Below, piece after piece: positions 49,389 through 58,132 of a DNA stretch of 64,000 bases. This DNA comes from Bog-375 sp049587755 (GTDB lineage: Bacteria; Acidobacteriota; Terriglobia; Bryobacterales; Bryobacteraceae). The DNA is taken from positions 1 to 64,000 of the forward strand of contig JBAVEN010000045.1 in NCBI GenBank assembly GCA_049587755.1. Direction: 5' to 3'. The notes under the pieces were generated by a model that saw nothing but the letters and a program-made list of their open reading frames with translations, ran no database searches and had not been told where the DNA came from. Within the stretch, counting starts at the first letter, position 1. The number at the start of each line of letters is the position of its first letter. A program made the position numbers and the translations under genes.

Positions 49389-50477
49389 ATGACAATTGTG
49401 CCCGCGCGCCAGACCGCGTTTGCCGTGCTCCGGAGAGTGGAGCGCGGCGGCTGGGCGTCGGATTTGCTGCTGGCGGCGACGGCGGCGCTCGATTCGCGCG
49501 ATGCGGGCCTGGCTTCCGAGATTGTCTTCGGCGTGCTGCGGTACCGGGCGCAGCTCGATTTTCTGATCGAACACTTCGGTGGCCCTCGGCGGCTGGACGC
49601 GGAAGTGCGGCTGGCGCTGCGCATGGGCATCTATCAGCTTCGTTACCTGGAGCGCGTGCCGGCGCACGCGGCGGTGGCGGAGAGCGTGGAAACGGTGAAG
49701 CGGGCGCGCAAGCGGTCGGCGGCGGGGATGGTGAACGCGGTGCTGCGCAAAGTGGATCGACAGCCGGTGCCGTGGCCCACGCGCGAAGTGGAACTTTCCT
49801 GTCCGGAGTGGCTGCTGGCGCGTTGGGAGCGGAATTACGGCCGGGAGACCGCGCGTGCCATCGCGCTGGCCGCGCTTGAAGAGCCGCAAAAGTACGTGCG
49901 CGTTTCCGCCGCGGGCACCCGCTTCCAGGACATCGGCTCGCAAGCCATCGTGCCGCTGCTCGAACTGGAGCGGGGACAGAGCTTCCTCGATTTGTGCGCA
50001 GCGCCGGGCAACAAGACGGCGCAGGCGCTCGAAGCGGGAGTGCGCGCGGTGGCCTGCGACCTGCACCTCGATCGTTTGCGGGCGCTGCGCGGGTTCGTGG
50101 CCGACCTGGTGGTTTTGGATGGCACGCAGCCGCTGCCGCTGTCGCGCCGCTTCGACCGCATCCTGGTGGATGCGCCTTGCTCCGGGACGGGCACGCTGGG
50201 GCGCAATCCGGAAATCAAGTGGCGCTTGCAGCCGAATGACTTGGCCGATTTGCATAGCCGCCAGGCGGCGCTGCTGCGAAACGCGCTGGCTGCGCTCGCG
50301 CCGGGTGGGCGGCTGGTCTATTCCACCTGCTCGCTGGAGCCGGAAGAGAACCAGGAGGTGGTAGCGGAGGCTGCGCCGGGGCGCGCAGCCGCAGTGCGGG
50401 AGCGGATTCCGGGGCGCGACGCGGGCGATGGTTTCTGGGCCGCTGTGATAAAATCAGGAGAATCCGCACATGATTGA
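49389..50477 (+). CDS. rsmB: 16S rRNA (cytosine-967-C5)-methyltransferase RsmB
   Basis: Methylates C967 of 16S rRNA with SAM. The 362 residues comprise an N-terminal NusB-like RNA-binding domain (about 1-125; ARQTAFAVLRRVERGGWA, EIVFGVLRYRAQLDFLI) and a Rossmann methyltransferase domain: FLDLCAAPGNKT, LVDAPCSGTGTLGRNPEIKW and YSTCSLEPEENQEV, the latter two holding the two conserved cysteines. At 362 residues it is shorter than E. coli RsmB (429) but motifs are complete. It overlaps rpe by eight bases, starting an rsmB-rpe-bamD-regulator-yajQ cluster. Confidence 0.93.
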   Translation: MTIVPARQTAFAVLRRVERGGWASDLLLAATAALDSRDAGLASEIVFGVLRYRAQLDFLIEHFGGPRRLDAEVRLALRMGIYQLRYLERVPAHAAVAESVETVKRARKRSAAGMVNAVLRKVDRQPVPWPTREVELSCPEWLLARWERNYGRETARAIALAALEEPQKYVRVSAAGTRFQDIGSQAIVPLLELERGQSFLDLCAAPGNKTAQALEAGVRAVACDLHLDRLRALRGFVADLVVLDGTQPLPLSRRFDRILVDAPCSGTGTLGRNPEIKWRLQPNDLADLHSRQAALLRNALAALAPGGRLVYSTCSLEPEENQEVVAEAAPGRAAAVRERIPGRDAGDGFWAAVIKSGESAHD

Positions 50478-51144
50478 AATCGTTCCCTCAATTCTGTCCG
50501 CGGACTTCGCGCGCTTGGCCGAGGAAATCGCCTCGGTGGAGCGCGGGGGGGCCACCATCCTCCATCTCGACGTGATGGACGGCCATTTTGTACCCAATAT
50601 GACGATTGGGCCGCCGGTGGTCGAATCGATTCGCAAAACAACGCGCGCCCACCTGGATTGCCACCTGATGATCGAGCGTCCGGAGCAGTACGCCAAGGCC
50701 TTCATCGAGGCGGGCGCCAACTCGGTTTCGGTGCATTATGAAGCATGCCGGCACCTGGACGCCACGCTGACGATGATCAAGGATGCGGGCGCGATGGCGG
50801 GAGTGGTATTGAACCCGGCCACGCCGGTGGCGATGTTGGAAGACGTGCTGGAAGTGGCCGACTACGTGCTGCTCATGAGTGTCAACCCGGGCTGGGGCGG
50901 CCAGAAGCTGATTCCGTATGTGCTCGAAAAGGCGCGCAAGCTGGAGCGCATGCGGCGTGAAAAGAAACTAGCTTTCCCGATTGAAATCGATGGCGGAATC
51001 CACCCGGAGAACCTGGCTGAAGTGGTGCGTGCGGGGTGTGAATGGATCGTCACAGGGTCGGCCATCTTTCACAGTCCGAGCCCCGAAGCCGCCACGCGCG
51101 AGATGCGCGAAATTGCCGCCCAGGCGACCGCCATTCAGTGTTGA
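50470..51144 (+). CDS. rpe: Ribulose-phosphate 3-epimerase
   Basis: Pentose-phosphate/Calvin-type enzyme that interconverts ribulose 5-phosphate and xylulose 5-phosphate. The 224-residue TIM barrel carries PSILSADFARL, LHLDVMDGHFVPNMTIGP (metal/catalytic Asp), DCHLMIERPEQY, VNPGWGGQKLIP and the second catalytic Asp in IEIDGGIHPENL. Full length. ATG 50470 overlaps the rsmB 3' end, so the two are translationally linked. An ordinary housekeeping gene. Confidence 0.97.
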   Translation: MIEIVPSILSADFARLAEEIASVERGGATILHLDVMDGHFVPNMTIGPPVVESIRKTTRAHLDCHLMIERPEQYAKAFIEAGANSVSVHYEACRHLDATLTMIKDAGAMAGVVLNPATPVAMLEDVLEVADYVLLMSVNPGWGGQKLIPYVLEKARKLERMRREKKLAFPIEIDGGIHPENLAEVVRAGCEWIVTGSAIFHSPSPEAATREMREIAAQATAIQC

Positions 51145-51193
51145 TGGTCACGGCGGCGGGAGACCGCCGGCGCAAGATTGCTGGAGAAGCGAA

Positions 51194-52645
51194 GTGAAAC
51201 TGGAATCCTTTATGTCGCGAAATATCTTCCGTCAGGCTGCCGTGGTGGCAGTGATGTGCGTCCTGGTGCTGGCGCCCGGCTGCAGGAAGAAGAAGTACGA
51301 AAATCCCATCTCCAAGGACACGCAGCAGCCCGACAAGGTGCTGTTCGACCGGGCCGTCGACGACATCGAACACGCCCGCTACGAGCAGGCGCGGCTGACG
51401 CTGCAAACGCTGATGAACACCTACGACACGAGCGAGTATTTGGCGAAAGCCAAGCTGGCCGTGGCCGATAGCTGGTATCGCGAAGGCGGCGGCCACGGCT
51501 TTGCAGAGGCCGAGGCCGAGTACAAGGATTTCATCCTCTTCTACCCGCAAATGGAGGAAGCCGCCGAGGCCCAGGAAAAAGTCTGCAAAATGCAGTATCA
51601 GCAAATGGACAAGGCCGACCGTGACCTGGCGCACGCTCGGCGCGCCGAGGAGGAGTGCCGTCAGCTTCTGGTGCAGTTTCCGAACAGCAAGTTCTCCCCC
51701 GACGCGCAGCAGTATCTGCGCACGGCGCAGGAGGTTCTGGCGGACGCGGAATTTCGCGTGGGGTCGTTTTACTACCGCAGCAAGGGGAGCTTTCCGGCGG
51801 CCGCCAGCCGGCTTTCCGCGCTGACCGACCAGTTCCCGCTGTACAGCCGCTCGGATGACGCGCTGATGCTGGAGGCCGATTCCTATCATCGTATGGGCGA
51901 CCGGTTTGAGGACCAGGAAGCGGCGGCGTACACCAAGCTGGTGCGCGAGTACCCGTTGAGCCCGCACATGAGCGACGCGGCGAGCCAACTGAAAGCCATG
52001 AACCGGCCAGTGCCGGAGGCCGACCCGGTGGCTTATGCGCGCCAGAAATACGAGCTGGAGAACCGTTCCAAGCGCAGCCTGCTGAGCAAGGTTTGGGGGC
52101 CGTTCAGCGCGCATCCCGATATCACGAATGGGGCCAAATCCGGATCGCCGCGGATGGAGACGCTCAAGCCCTACATGCCGCTGAGCATACCGGCATCGGC
52201 CAAGGGCGGCGAGGTGCCCGGCACAACCGGCGTCAGCGCGAGCGGCGGCGGCAGCGATGTGACGGCATCCACGGTAAACGACAGCAAGCTGATTGACACC
52301 GCGCCGGACGCTCGCCTCAACAAGCCTGAAGCGGCGCAGGCGCCGGCGTCCGGCGCGGCAACTGGCAAGACCGGCACGGGCGAGAAACCGGCCGTCACCA
52401 CCGCCCCGGGCGCTCCCGATGCTTCGCTGCCCCAGAACCACACCGGCAAGATTTCCGCGAAGGAACAGGCCAAGCTGATGAAGAAACAGCAAGACATGCT
52501 GCGGAAGAAACAAGAGCAGGCCGCCAAGGACCGGAAGAAGGCGCTGGAAAAGCAGGCCAAGAGCAAGAAGAAGAAAGAAACCACCGCGCCAACGGCGTCG
52601 CAGCCGCAGCCGGCGGACGCCGGAGGTAGTAACATCAAGCAATGA
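51194..52645 (+). CDS. bamD: BamD-like outer-membrane assembly lipoprotein with long C-terminal tail
   Basis: A 483-residue lipoprotein (lipobox LAPGC, Cys30). Residues about 45-290 form the TPR-like BamD/YfiO fold (VLFDRAVDDIEHARYEQARL, AEAEYKDFILFYPQ, YLRTAQEVLADAEFRVGSFY, YRSKGSFPAAASRLSALTDQ). It is much longer than enteric BamD (about 245): the last 190 residues are Ala/Thr/Pro-rich and end in a Lys-rich coiled coil (KEQAKLMKKQQDMLRKKQEQ). GTG 51194 has GGAG seven bases upstream; ATG 51212 is an alternative. Its stop overlaps the response-regulator start (ATGA). It likely helps insert beta-barrel proteins. Confidence 0.88.
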   Translation: MKLESFMSRNIFRQAAVVAVMCVLVLAPGCRKKKYENPISKDTQQPDKVLFDRAVDDIEHARYEQARLTLQTLMNTYDTSEYLAKAKLAVADSWYREGGGHGFAEAEAEYKDFILFYPQMEEAAEAQEKVCKMQYQQMDKADRDLAHARRAEEECRQLLVQFPNSKFSPDAQQYLRTAQEVLADAEFRVGSFYYRSKGSFPAAASRLSALTDQFPLYSRSDDALMLEADSYHRMGDRFEDQEAAAYTKLVREYPLSPHMSDAASQLKAMNRPVPEADPVAYARQKYELENRSKRSLLSKVWGPFSAHPDITNGAKSGSPRMETLKPYMPLSIPASAKGGEVPGTTGVSASGGGSDVTASTVNDSKLIDTAPDARLNKPEAAQAPASGAATGKTGTGEKPAVTTAPGAPDASLPQNHTGKISAKEQAKLMKKQQDMLRKKQEQAAKDRKKALEKQAKSKKKKETTAPTASQPQPADAGGSNIKQ

Positions 52646-53430
52646 GCCGCGTTTTGCTGGTGGATGACAGCCCGCACGCGCAGCGGATGGGCGAGCGCAT
52701 CCTGGCCGAGGAAGGCTACGAGGTGGTCACCGTCAGCAACGCCGAAGCGGCGCTCATCCGGCTGCAGGACGTGGATCCGGACGTGATCGTGGCCGACACG
52801 GTGATGCCCGGCCGCAACGGATACGACGTCTGCCAGTACATCAAGATGAGCCCGCAGCACCGGCACGTGGGCGTGATCCTCACGGCGGGCGTGCTGGAAA
52901 AGGTGGACGAGGCGCAAGCCCAGCGGGTTGAGGCGGACGCCGTGCTGCACAAGCCTTTCGAAGCCTCGGCGCTGGTGGCGGCGGTGAAGCCGTTGGCCGA
53001 AGCGGCGCAGGCGGCGCGCAGCCAATATCCGGAAGCCAGGACCGGCGACCGCCCCGCCGCTGCGCACGCGGAAGAGGCGGCGCCGGCGGTGCCTTTCGTG
53101 GCCGTGGTGGATGCCGAACAGGTGCGCGCCGCGGTGACAATCGCGCTCGATGCTTCGATGGAGCGCATGGTGGAGGAAATCTCCCGGCACGTGCTCGCGG
53201 CGCTCGAAAACCAGGAGCCGAATCGTTCGGCGGCTCTGCTGGCGGGCGCGCCATCGGCGGATGAGAATGCGATGGAAGAGGCGGCGCCGGCGGAGACGGA
53301 AACGGCGGTGAACGACCAGAGTCCATGGCCGGAACCCGCGCGCCGGGTGACGCCGCTGCGCCGCCGCCCGGGATCGATCCTGGGCCTGGATTTCCCGTCC
53401 GGCCCGGAAGAGCCGGGCCCGCCCGAATAG
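52642..53430 (+). CDS. Response regulator with C-terminal extension, no DNA-binding domain
   Basis: A 262-residue protein. Residues 1-120 are a CheY-like receiver: acidic pocket Asp8-Asp9, phospho-acceptor Asp52 (VIVADTVMPGRNGYDV), Thr81 (VILTAGV) and Lys104 (VLHKPF). The rest has no known output domain: an Ala/Glu linker, one predicted helix (about 155-190; DAEQVRAAVTIALDASMERM) and a Pro-rich tail ending RRRPGSILGLDFPSG. It overlaps bamD by four bases and precedes yajQ by three, so all three are co-translated. The cognate kinase is not in the window. A protein-protein output is inferred. Confidence 0.87.
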   Translation: MSRVLLVDDSPHAQRMGERILAEEGYEVVTVSNAEAALIRLQDVDPDVIVADTVMPGRNGYDVCQYIKMSPQHRHVGVILTAGVLEKVDEAQAQRVEADAVLHKPFEASALVAAVKPLAEAAQAARSQYPEARTGDRPAAAHAEEAAPAVPFVAVVDAEQVRAAVTIALDASMERMVEEISRHVLAALENQEPNRSAALLAGAPSADENAMEEAAPAETETAVNDQSPWPEPARRVTPLRRRPGSILGLDFPSGPEEPGPPE

Positions 53431-53433
53431 ACT

Positions 53434-53934
53434 ATGCCCGATAACAGCTTTGACGTGGTCTCGAAAATCGAAATGCCGGAAGTGCTGAACGCCATCCAGC
53501 AGGCGCAGAAGGAAATTCAGCAGCGCTACGACCTGAAGGACTCTCATTCCTCGATCGAGTTGAACGAAAAAGACAGCAAGCTGGTGCTGGCCAGCAAGGA
53601 CGAATTCAAGCTCAGGGCGGTGGTGGACATTCTGGAATCGAAGCTGGTGAAGCGCAAGGTGCCGCTGAAGAACCTGAGCTTCGGGGCGGTGACGCCGGCG
53701 GCGGCCTCGACCGTGCGCCAGGAAGTGGCGCTGCAACAGGGCATCCCCACCGAAAAGGCGCGCGAGATCGTAAAGAAGATCAAAGACGGGAAGCTGAAAG
53801 TACAAGCTTCCATCCAGGGCGACTTCGTGCGCGTTTCCGGGCGCGACCGCGACACCTTGCAGCAGGCCATTCAACTGTTGCGGGCGGCCGATTTCGGACT
53901 CGACATGCAGTTCACGAACTACCGGACGAATTAG
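53434..53934 (+). CDS. yajQ: YajQ-family nucleotide-binding protein
   Basis: A 166-residue cytoplasmic protein of the YajQ/DUF520 family: NSFDVVSKIEMPEVLNAIQQ, IQQRYDLKDSHSSIEL, PTEKAREIVKKIKDGKLKVQ, IQGDFVRVSGRDRDTLQQAI, and ADFGLDMQFTNYR at the end. Members bind nucleotides or RNA, and a Xanthomonas homologue binds cyclic di-GMP. Three bases after the response-regulator stop, so the cluster may connect a phosphorelay with c-di-GMP sensing (inference). Confidence 0.95.
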   Translation: MPDNSFDVVSKIEMPEVLNAIQQAQKEIQQRYDLKDSHSSIELNEKDSKLVLASKDEFKLRAVVDILESKLVKRKVPLKNLSFGAVTPAAASTVRQEVALQQGIPTEKAREIVKKIKDGKLKVQASIQGDFVRVSGRDRDTLQQAIQLLRAADFGLDMQFTNYRTN

Positions 53935-54001
53935 CGTCTGTCCGGAAACAACCAGTTCAAATGCCGGCTACCGCTCCGTTGAAAATCGCGCGCGCAGCTT
54001 T

Positions 54002-54089
54002 GTGGGGCAGCTTGGTAAGCTGCGGTGCGTTTGCCAATCGGACCGCGCTGCGGTTGTCAACCGCAGCGCAGGATGGCATCCTGCCCCAC
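54002..54089. repeat. 88-bp cloverleaf-like repeat element, family C
   Basis: Outer stem GTGGGG (54002-54007) with CCCCAC (54084-54089). Inside are three perfect hairpins: CAGCTT-GGT-AAGCTG (54008-54022), GCGCTGCGGTTG-T-CAACCGCAGCGC (54045-54069) and CAGGAT-GGC-ATCCTG (54069-54083, sharing one base with the previous). Together they can form a four-way junction. It lies 68 bases after the yajQ stop and is not a tRNA by sequence. Confidence 0.75.
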
Positions 54090-54190
54090 CAGGAAGCCGC
54101 GCTGGCTGGTACGACCGCTGCCGTTGCTACGTCCCGCCTGCCGCCGCTGAACCGATTTTCATCCCTTTGTGAGGGCCGCAGGCCCGTGAG

Positions 54191-54212
54191 CACTCCCTGA
54201 CGGACGCGGCTC
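54191..54212. repeat. REP-like arm, family A copy 4 (diverged)
   Basis: CACTCCCTGACGGACGCGGC plus TC differs from 1636-1657 at three of 22 positions. It ends 10 bases before the hydrolase ATG, so its GGGAG flank serves as that gene's ribosome site. Confidence 0.55.
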
Positions 54213-54222
54213 CGGGAGCCCC

Positions 54223-54855
54223 ATGATACGCCGCATTGAATCGCATGAAATCGCCGGGCCGGCGGGCCGCCTGGAAGCGCTGCTCGAGGAGCCGCACGAT
54301 CGCGACCCATGGTGCGCGGCGGTGGTTTGCCATCCGCACCCGCTGCACGGCGGCACGCTGCACAACAAAGTGGTCTACCGCCTGGCGCGCGGTCTGCGCC
54401 GCGCCGGTCTCGCGGTGCTGCGGTTCAATTATCGCGGGGTGGGCCGCAGCCAGGGAGAGTACGGCAACCTGGAGGGAGAAATCGAAGACGCCCGCGCGGC
54501 GCTCGAGTGGCTGCGGCTGCGGCACCCCGGCCTGCCGCACGCTCTGGCCGGCTTCTCCTTCGGCGCGCGGGTGATCACTCGCCTGGGATGCGAAACCGGC
54601 GGCGCGCGCTTTTTGCTGGCGGCGGGATTCCCGACCGCGATGGGCGGCGCGGAGTACCTGGAACGCTGCGCGGCGCCGAAGGTCTTCGTGCAAAGCACGC
54701 ACGACCAATACGGGCCGCGCGCCGAACTGGAGGCCGCCTTCGCCCGATGGGCGGCCCCGAAACGCATCGTGTGGATCGAAGCCGCGGACCACTTTTTCGC
54801 GGGGGGCCTGGAGGCGTTCGAAGAGCGGATAGCGGCAGTGGCGGCGGAGCTCTAA
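54223..54855 (+). CDS. Alpha/beta hydrolase, dienelactone-hydrolase-like (COG2945 type)
   Basis: A 210-residue cytoplasmic hydrolase. It starts with a typical N-terminal segment (AAVVCHPHPLHGGTLHNKVV), LRFNYRGVGRSQGEYG, nucleophile elbow GFSFGARV, and a late acidic and histidine segment (KVFVQSTHDQYGP; WIEAADHFFAGG). Proteins of this type probably cleave small esters, but the substrate is unknown. ATG 54223 has GGGAG four bases upstream, within the flank of a REP-like repeat. Same direction as tdk, 23 bases away, likely co-transcribed. Confidence 0.9.
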   Translation: MIRRIESHEIAGPAGRLEALLEEPHDRDPWCAAVVCHPHPLHGGTLHNKVVYRLARGLRRAGLAVLRFNYRGVGRSQGEYGNLEGEIEDARAALEWLRLRHPGLPHALAGFSFGARVITRLGCETGGARFLLAAGFPTAMGGAEYLERCAAPKVFVQSTHDQYGPRAELEAAFARWAAPKRIVWIEAADHFFAGGLEAFEERIAAVAAEL

Positions 54856-54878
54856 CTGTGGGATGCTGAACGGTTCGT

Positions 54879-55487
54879 ATGGATATCATCACGGGCAACG
54901 CCGGCTGGATTGAAGTGATTTGCGGCCCGATGTTCTCGGGCAAGAGCGAGGAGCTGATCCGCCGCCTGCGCCGCGCCATGATCGCGCGCAAGCGGGTGGC
55001 CGTGTTCAAGCCCGTCATCGACGACCGCTACTCGGCCGGGGAGATCGTCTCTCACGGCGACCTGCGCTTGCATTCGCAAGTGGTCTCGGGCGCGGGCGAG
55101 ATACTGGAGCGGATCGATTGGCGCGCCGAGGTGGTGGGCGTGGATGAAGCGAATTTCCTGGGCCCGGAGCTAGTGGAGGTGACGGGAAGGCTGGCCGACA
55201 GCGGCAAGCAGGTGATCGTCGCCGGCCTGGATACGGACTACCTGGGGCGGCCCTTCGCGCCGATTCCGGATCTGCTGGCGCAGGCCGAATCCATCACCAA
55301 GACGTTGGCCGTGTGCGTCCGCTGCGGCAATCCGGCCAAGCACACGCAGCGGCTGCGCGGCTCCGACGACCTGATCGTGGTGGGTACCGCCGATATGTAC
55401 GAAGCGCGCTGCCGCCGGTGCTTCGAGCCCGGCATTCCCAAGCAGCAGGAAATCGACTTCGTGACCGCCAAGCGGCGCGAGCTGTAA
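54879..55487 (+). CDS. tdk: Thymidine kinase
   Basis: Salvages thymidine by ATP-dependent phosphorylation. The 202-residue type II TK has the P-loop ICGPMFSGKSEELIRRL, catalytic/base region VVGVDEANFLGPEL, the lasso segment AGLDTDYLGRPF and a C-terminal zinc ribbon with CVRCG and CRRCF (four Cys). Full length and intact. It follows the COG2945-type hydrolase and is followed by a remnant aldo/keto reductase on the other strand. Confidence 0.96.
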   Translation: MDIITGNAGWIEVICGPMFSGKSEELIRRLRRAMIARKRVAVFKPVIDDRYSAGEIVSHGDLRLHSQVVSGAGEILERIDWRAEVVGVDEANFLGPELVEVTGRLADSGKQVIVAGLDTDYLGRPFAPIPDLLAQAESITKTLAVCVRCGNPAKHTQRLRGSDDLIVVGTADMYEARCRRCFEPGIPKQQEIDFVTAKRREL

Positions 55488-55538
55488 GGACGGCGCGGAG
55501 GCCTAGCGCTCGAATCCGGAGTTGCGGCCGTTTCGCCG

Positions 55539-55850
55539 CTACGTTCCGCTTGCGCTGGCTGTCATGCGAGAGGGGGTCTTCTCTTGCGGCAAAATGCGGT
55601 CGCGCATTCCACCGTAGGCGAAGCCTCGCACCAGGCCGCGACTGTACATACTGTACGGGAAGCCCGGCTCGATGGCGCTTGCTTCGTCCAATGCCCTCAC
55701 GTGTTCGGGCGTCAACGTTAGCGAAAGGCTTTGCAAGTTGTCTTCGAACTGGGACAACTTGCGGGCGCCAACGATGGGGATTACCGGAATGCTGCGGTAG
55801 CGGAGCCACGCCAGACGTCTCCGGAGGCGGCCTTTTGGGCGATTTCTTAG
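55539..55850 (-). pseudogene. Aldo/keto reductase C-terminal remnant
   Basis: The minus-strand frame reads LAWLRYRSIPVIPIVGARKL, then SQFEDNLQSLSLTLTPEHV, then EASAIEPGFPYSMYSRG and AYGGMRDRIL, the last quarter of an aldo/keto reductase. Upstream of about 55814 the frame breaks (a second frame reads EIAQKAASGD, near the expected sequence), and the NADPH-binding barrel is missing. There is no ATG; TTG 55757 is the only start-like codon. A decayed gene, cut off by the M13 peptidase promoter region. Confidence 0.75.
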
Positions 55851-55915
55851 GGATGAGCAAAGCGCCGCGCCACACCAGGCGCGGCAAGGTAGAGTGATAG
55901 GGAAGGAGTCTCGCT

Positions 55916-57934
55916 TTGCATAAGACCTTGTTGGTTCTCTCGCTGGCTGCCTGGAGTCTTCCCGGCCAAGCGCCGGAAAAGCCGGCGAGTGCGCTTGAGT
56001 TCAGCGTGAAGAACATCGACGCCACCGCCAATCCGTGCGTGAATTTCTACCAGTACGCGTGCGGCAGTTGGATGAAGAACAATCCGATTCCCGCCGACCA
56101 GGCTCGGTGGGGCCGTTTCGGCCAGTTGGAAGAGCACAATCGCGACGTGCTGCGTGAGATTTTGGAGGCAGCCAGCAAGCCGGATGCGGGCCGCGATTTG
56201 ACCACGCGCCTGATTGGCGATTACTACGCGGCTTGTATGGATGAAAAAGCGGTTGAGGCCGCCGGGCTGAAGCCGCTCGAAGACGAACTGGCGCAAATCC
56301 GCAGCCTGAAGAGCAAGGCGCAACTTGCCGCAGTAGTTGCGCGCCTGCAGCGCGGCGGTGTGGATGCGATGTTCGAATTCAGCTCCGGACAGGATTTCAA
56401 GGATTCCAACCAGGTGATCGCGCAAGTCGATCAAGGCGGTCTGGGGCTGCCGGAACGCGACTATTACCTGAAGCAGGACGCGCGGAGCGAGGAGTTGCGC
56501 CGCAAATACACGGAGCACGTGGCCCGCATGTTCGGGCTTGCCGGCCAAGCGCCGGCCGAGGCCAAGGCCGGCGCGGAGACGGTGATGAAGATGGAAACCG
56601 CGCTCGCGGAGGGCTCGCTCGACAACGTGTCGCGGCGCGACCCGGAGAAGATCTATCACAAGATGAGCACTCAGGAAATGGAAGCGCTGAGCCCCGTGTT
56701 TCACTGGAAAGAGTATCTGCGCGCGAGCGGCGCGCCGGAATTTACGAGCCTCGACGTGGTGTGGCCCGTTTTCTTCCAAACGCTGAACGGGGCCATCGGG
56801 CGGTTCAGCCTGGAGGATTGGAAGACGTATCTCACCTGGCACCTGCTGCATACCGAGGCGCGGCTGCTGCCGGCGGCGTTCGTCAAAGAAAACTTCGAGT
56901 TCTTCGGCAGAACGCTGACCGGCACCACGGAGATTCGGGCGCGCTGGAAGCGCTGCGTGGATTTCACGGACGGCGAGCTGGGCGAGGCCCTGGGGAAGGA
57001 GTTCGTCGAGAAGACGTTCGGCGCCGAGGGCAAGGCGCGGACTCTGAAGATGGTGGAGGCGCTCGAAAAGGCGCTCGGGCAGGACCTGGAACAATTGCCC
57101 TGGATGACCGCGGGAACCAAGCAACAGGCGCTGGTGAAGCTGCACGCGATCGCCAACAAGATCGGCTACCCCGACCGCTGGCGCGACTATTCGAGCGTGA
57201 CCATCCGGCGCGACGATCCGGTGGGCGACACGATGCGCGCCGAGGCCTTCGAGTTTCAGCGCCAGTTGAACAAGATTGGCAAGCCGGTGGACCGCCAGGA
57301 ATGGGGCATGACGCCGCCCACGGTGAACGCGTATTACGACCCATTGATGAACGACATCAACTTCCCGGCGGGCATTCTGCAGCCGCCGTTCTACGACAAC
57401 GCGATGGACGATGCGGTGAACTTCGGCGCCATCGGCGCAGTGATCGGCCATGAGCTGACGCACGGTTTCGACGATGAGGGCCGGCAGTTCGATGCCAAGG
57501 GCAACCTGCGCGACTGGTGGACGTCCGCAGACGCCAAGGAATTCAAAACCCGCGCGGCCTGCATCGAGCGCGAGTACTCAGGATTCGAGGTGGCGCCGGG
57601 CGTGACGGTGAACGGCAAGCTCACGCTGGGAGAGAACACGGCGGATAACGGCGGCGTGCGCATCGCGCTGATGGCGTTGTTAAACACTATCGACGGCAGC
57701 CGCCGGAAGATCGACGGTTTCACTCCCGAGCAGCGCCTGTTTCTGGCCTTCGGCCAGGTGTGGTGCGAAAACGAGCGGGACGAAGCGCTCCGCCTGCAAG
57801 TGAAGACCGATCCCCATTCGCCGGCCAACGAACGGGTGAACGGCGTGGTCGAGAACATGCCCGAGTTTCAGCAGGCATTTTCCTGCAAGGCCGGCCAGCC
57901 GATGGTGAGCGCCACCGCGTGCAGGGTGTGGTAG
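55916..57934 (+). CDS. Exported M13-family zinc metallopeptidase (neprilysin-like)
   Basis: A 672-residue secreted endopeptidase acting on peptides. Signal peptide about 1-19. The N-terminal M13 domain starts DATANPCVNFYQYACGSWMK and the peptidase domain has YYDPLMNDINFPAGILQPPF, zinc motif HExxH in VIGHELTHGFDDEGRQ (about 509-524) and third ligand GENTADNGG (about 572-580). The family's C-terminal CxxW-like end (KAGQPMVSATACRVW) is intact. Start is TTG 55916 with GGAAGGAG seven bases upstream; no ATG fits. Cleaves small peptides; physiological target unknown. Confidence 0.95.
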   Translation: MHKTLLVLSLAAWSLPGQAPEKPASALEFSVKNIDATANPCVNFYQYACGSWMKNNPIPADQARWGRFGQLEEHNRDVLREILEAASKPDAGRDLTTRLIGDYYAACMDEKAVEAAGLKPLEDELAQIRSLKSKAQLAAVVARLQRGGVDAMFEFSSGQDFKDSNQVIAQVDQGGLGLPERDYYLKQDARSEELRRKYTEHVARMFGLAGQAPAEAKAGAETVMKMETALAEGSLDNVSRRDPEKIYHKMSTQEMEALSPVFHWKEYLRASGAPEFTSLDVVWPVFFQTLNGAIGRFSLEDWKTYLTWHLLHTEARLLPAAFVKENFEFFGRTLTGTTEIRARWKRCVDFTDGELGEALGKEFVEKTFGAEGKARTLKMVEALEKALGQDLEQLPWMTAGTKQQALVKLHAIANKIGYPDRWRDYSSVTIRRDDPVGDTMRAEAFEFQRQLNKIGKPVDRQEWGMTPPTVNAYYDPLMNDINFPAGILQPPFYDNAMDDAVNFGAIGAVIGHELTHGFDDEGRQFDAKGNLRDWWTSADAKEFKTRAACIEREYSGFEVAPGVTVNGKLTLGENTADNGGVRIALMALLNTIDGSRRKIDGFTPEQRLFLAFGQVWCENERDEALRLQVKTDPHSPANERVNGVVENMPEFQQAFSCKAGQPMVSATACRVW

Positions 57935-58035
57935 AAGGGAAACGCTGCTGAGTTTGGTTTTTACCCGTGGCGAATGACCTGGCTCGCGCCGGTCACCCTG
58001 GGGAGCCTCAAGACATAGAGCCGCGGAGGCTTGCC

Positions 58036-58064
58036 TTGAGCGTGCGGGGCCATTCTGCTATTCT
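58036..58064 (+). promoter_or_regulatory. Putative sigma-70-type promoter of yebC
   Basis: TTGAGC (58036-58041) and TATTCT (58059-58064) with 17-base spacing, 69 bases before the yebC ATG. Probably drives yebC-ruvC and the gene after. Confidence 0.6.
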
Positions 58065-58132
58065 CAATGAGTTGAATTCATAAGCAAGTTCTTTCCTGGC
58101 CGCGTGAGGCCGGGTCACTCCGAGGTTGCACC

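Noticed and set aside
52171..53874. 567-codon antisense frame across bamD, response regulator and yajQ
   Set aside because: It spans three well-supported genes; no family likeness.
55847..57463. 538-codon frame antisense to the M13 peptidase
   Set aside because: HExxH and GENTADNGG on the plus strand settle the coding strand.
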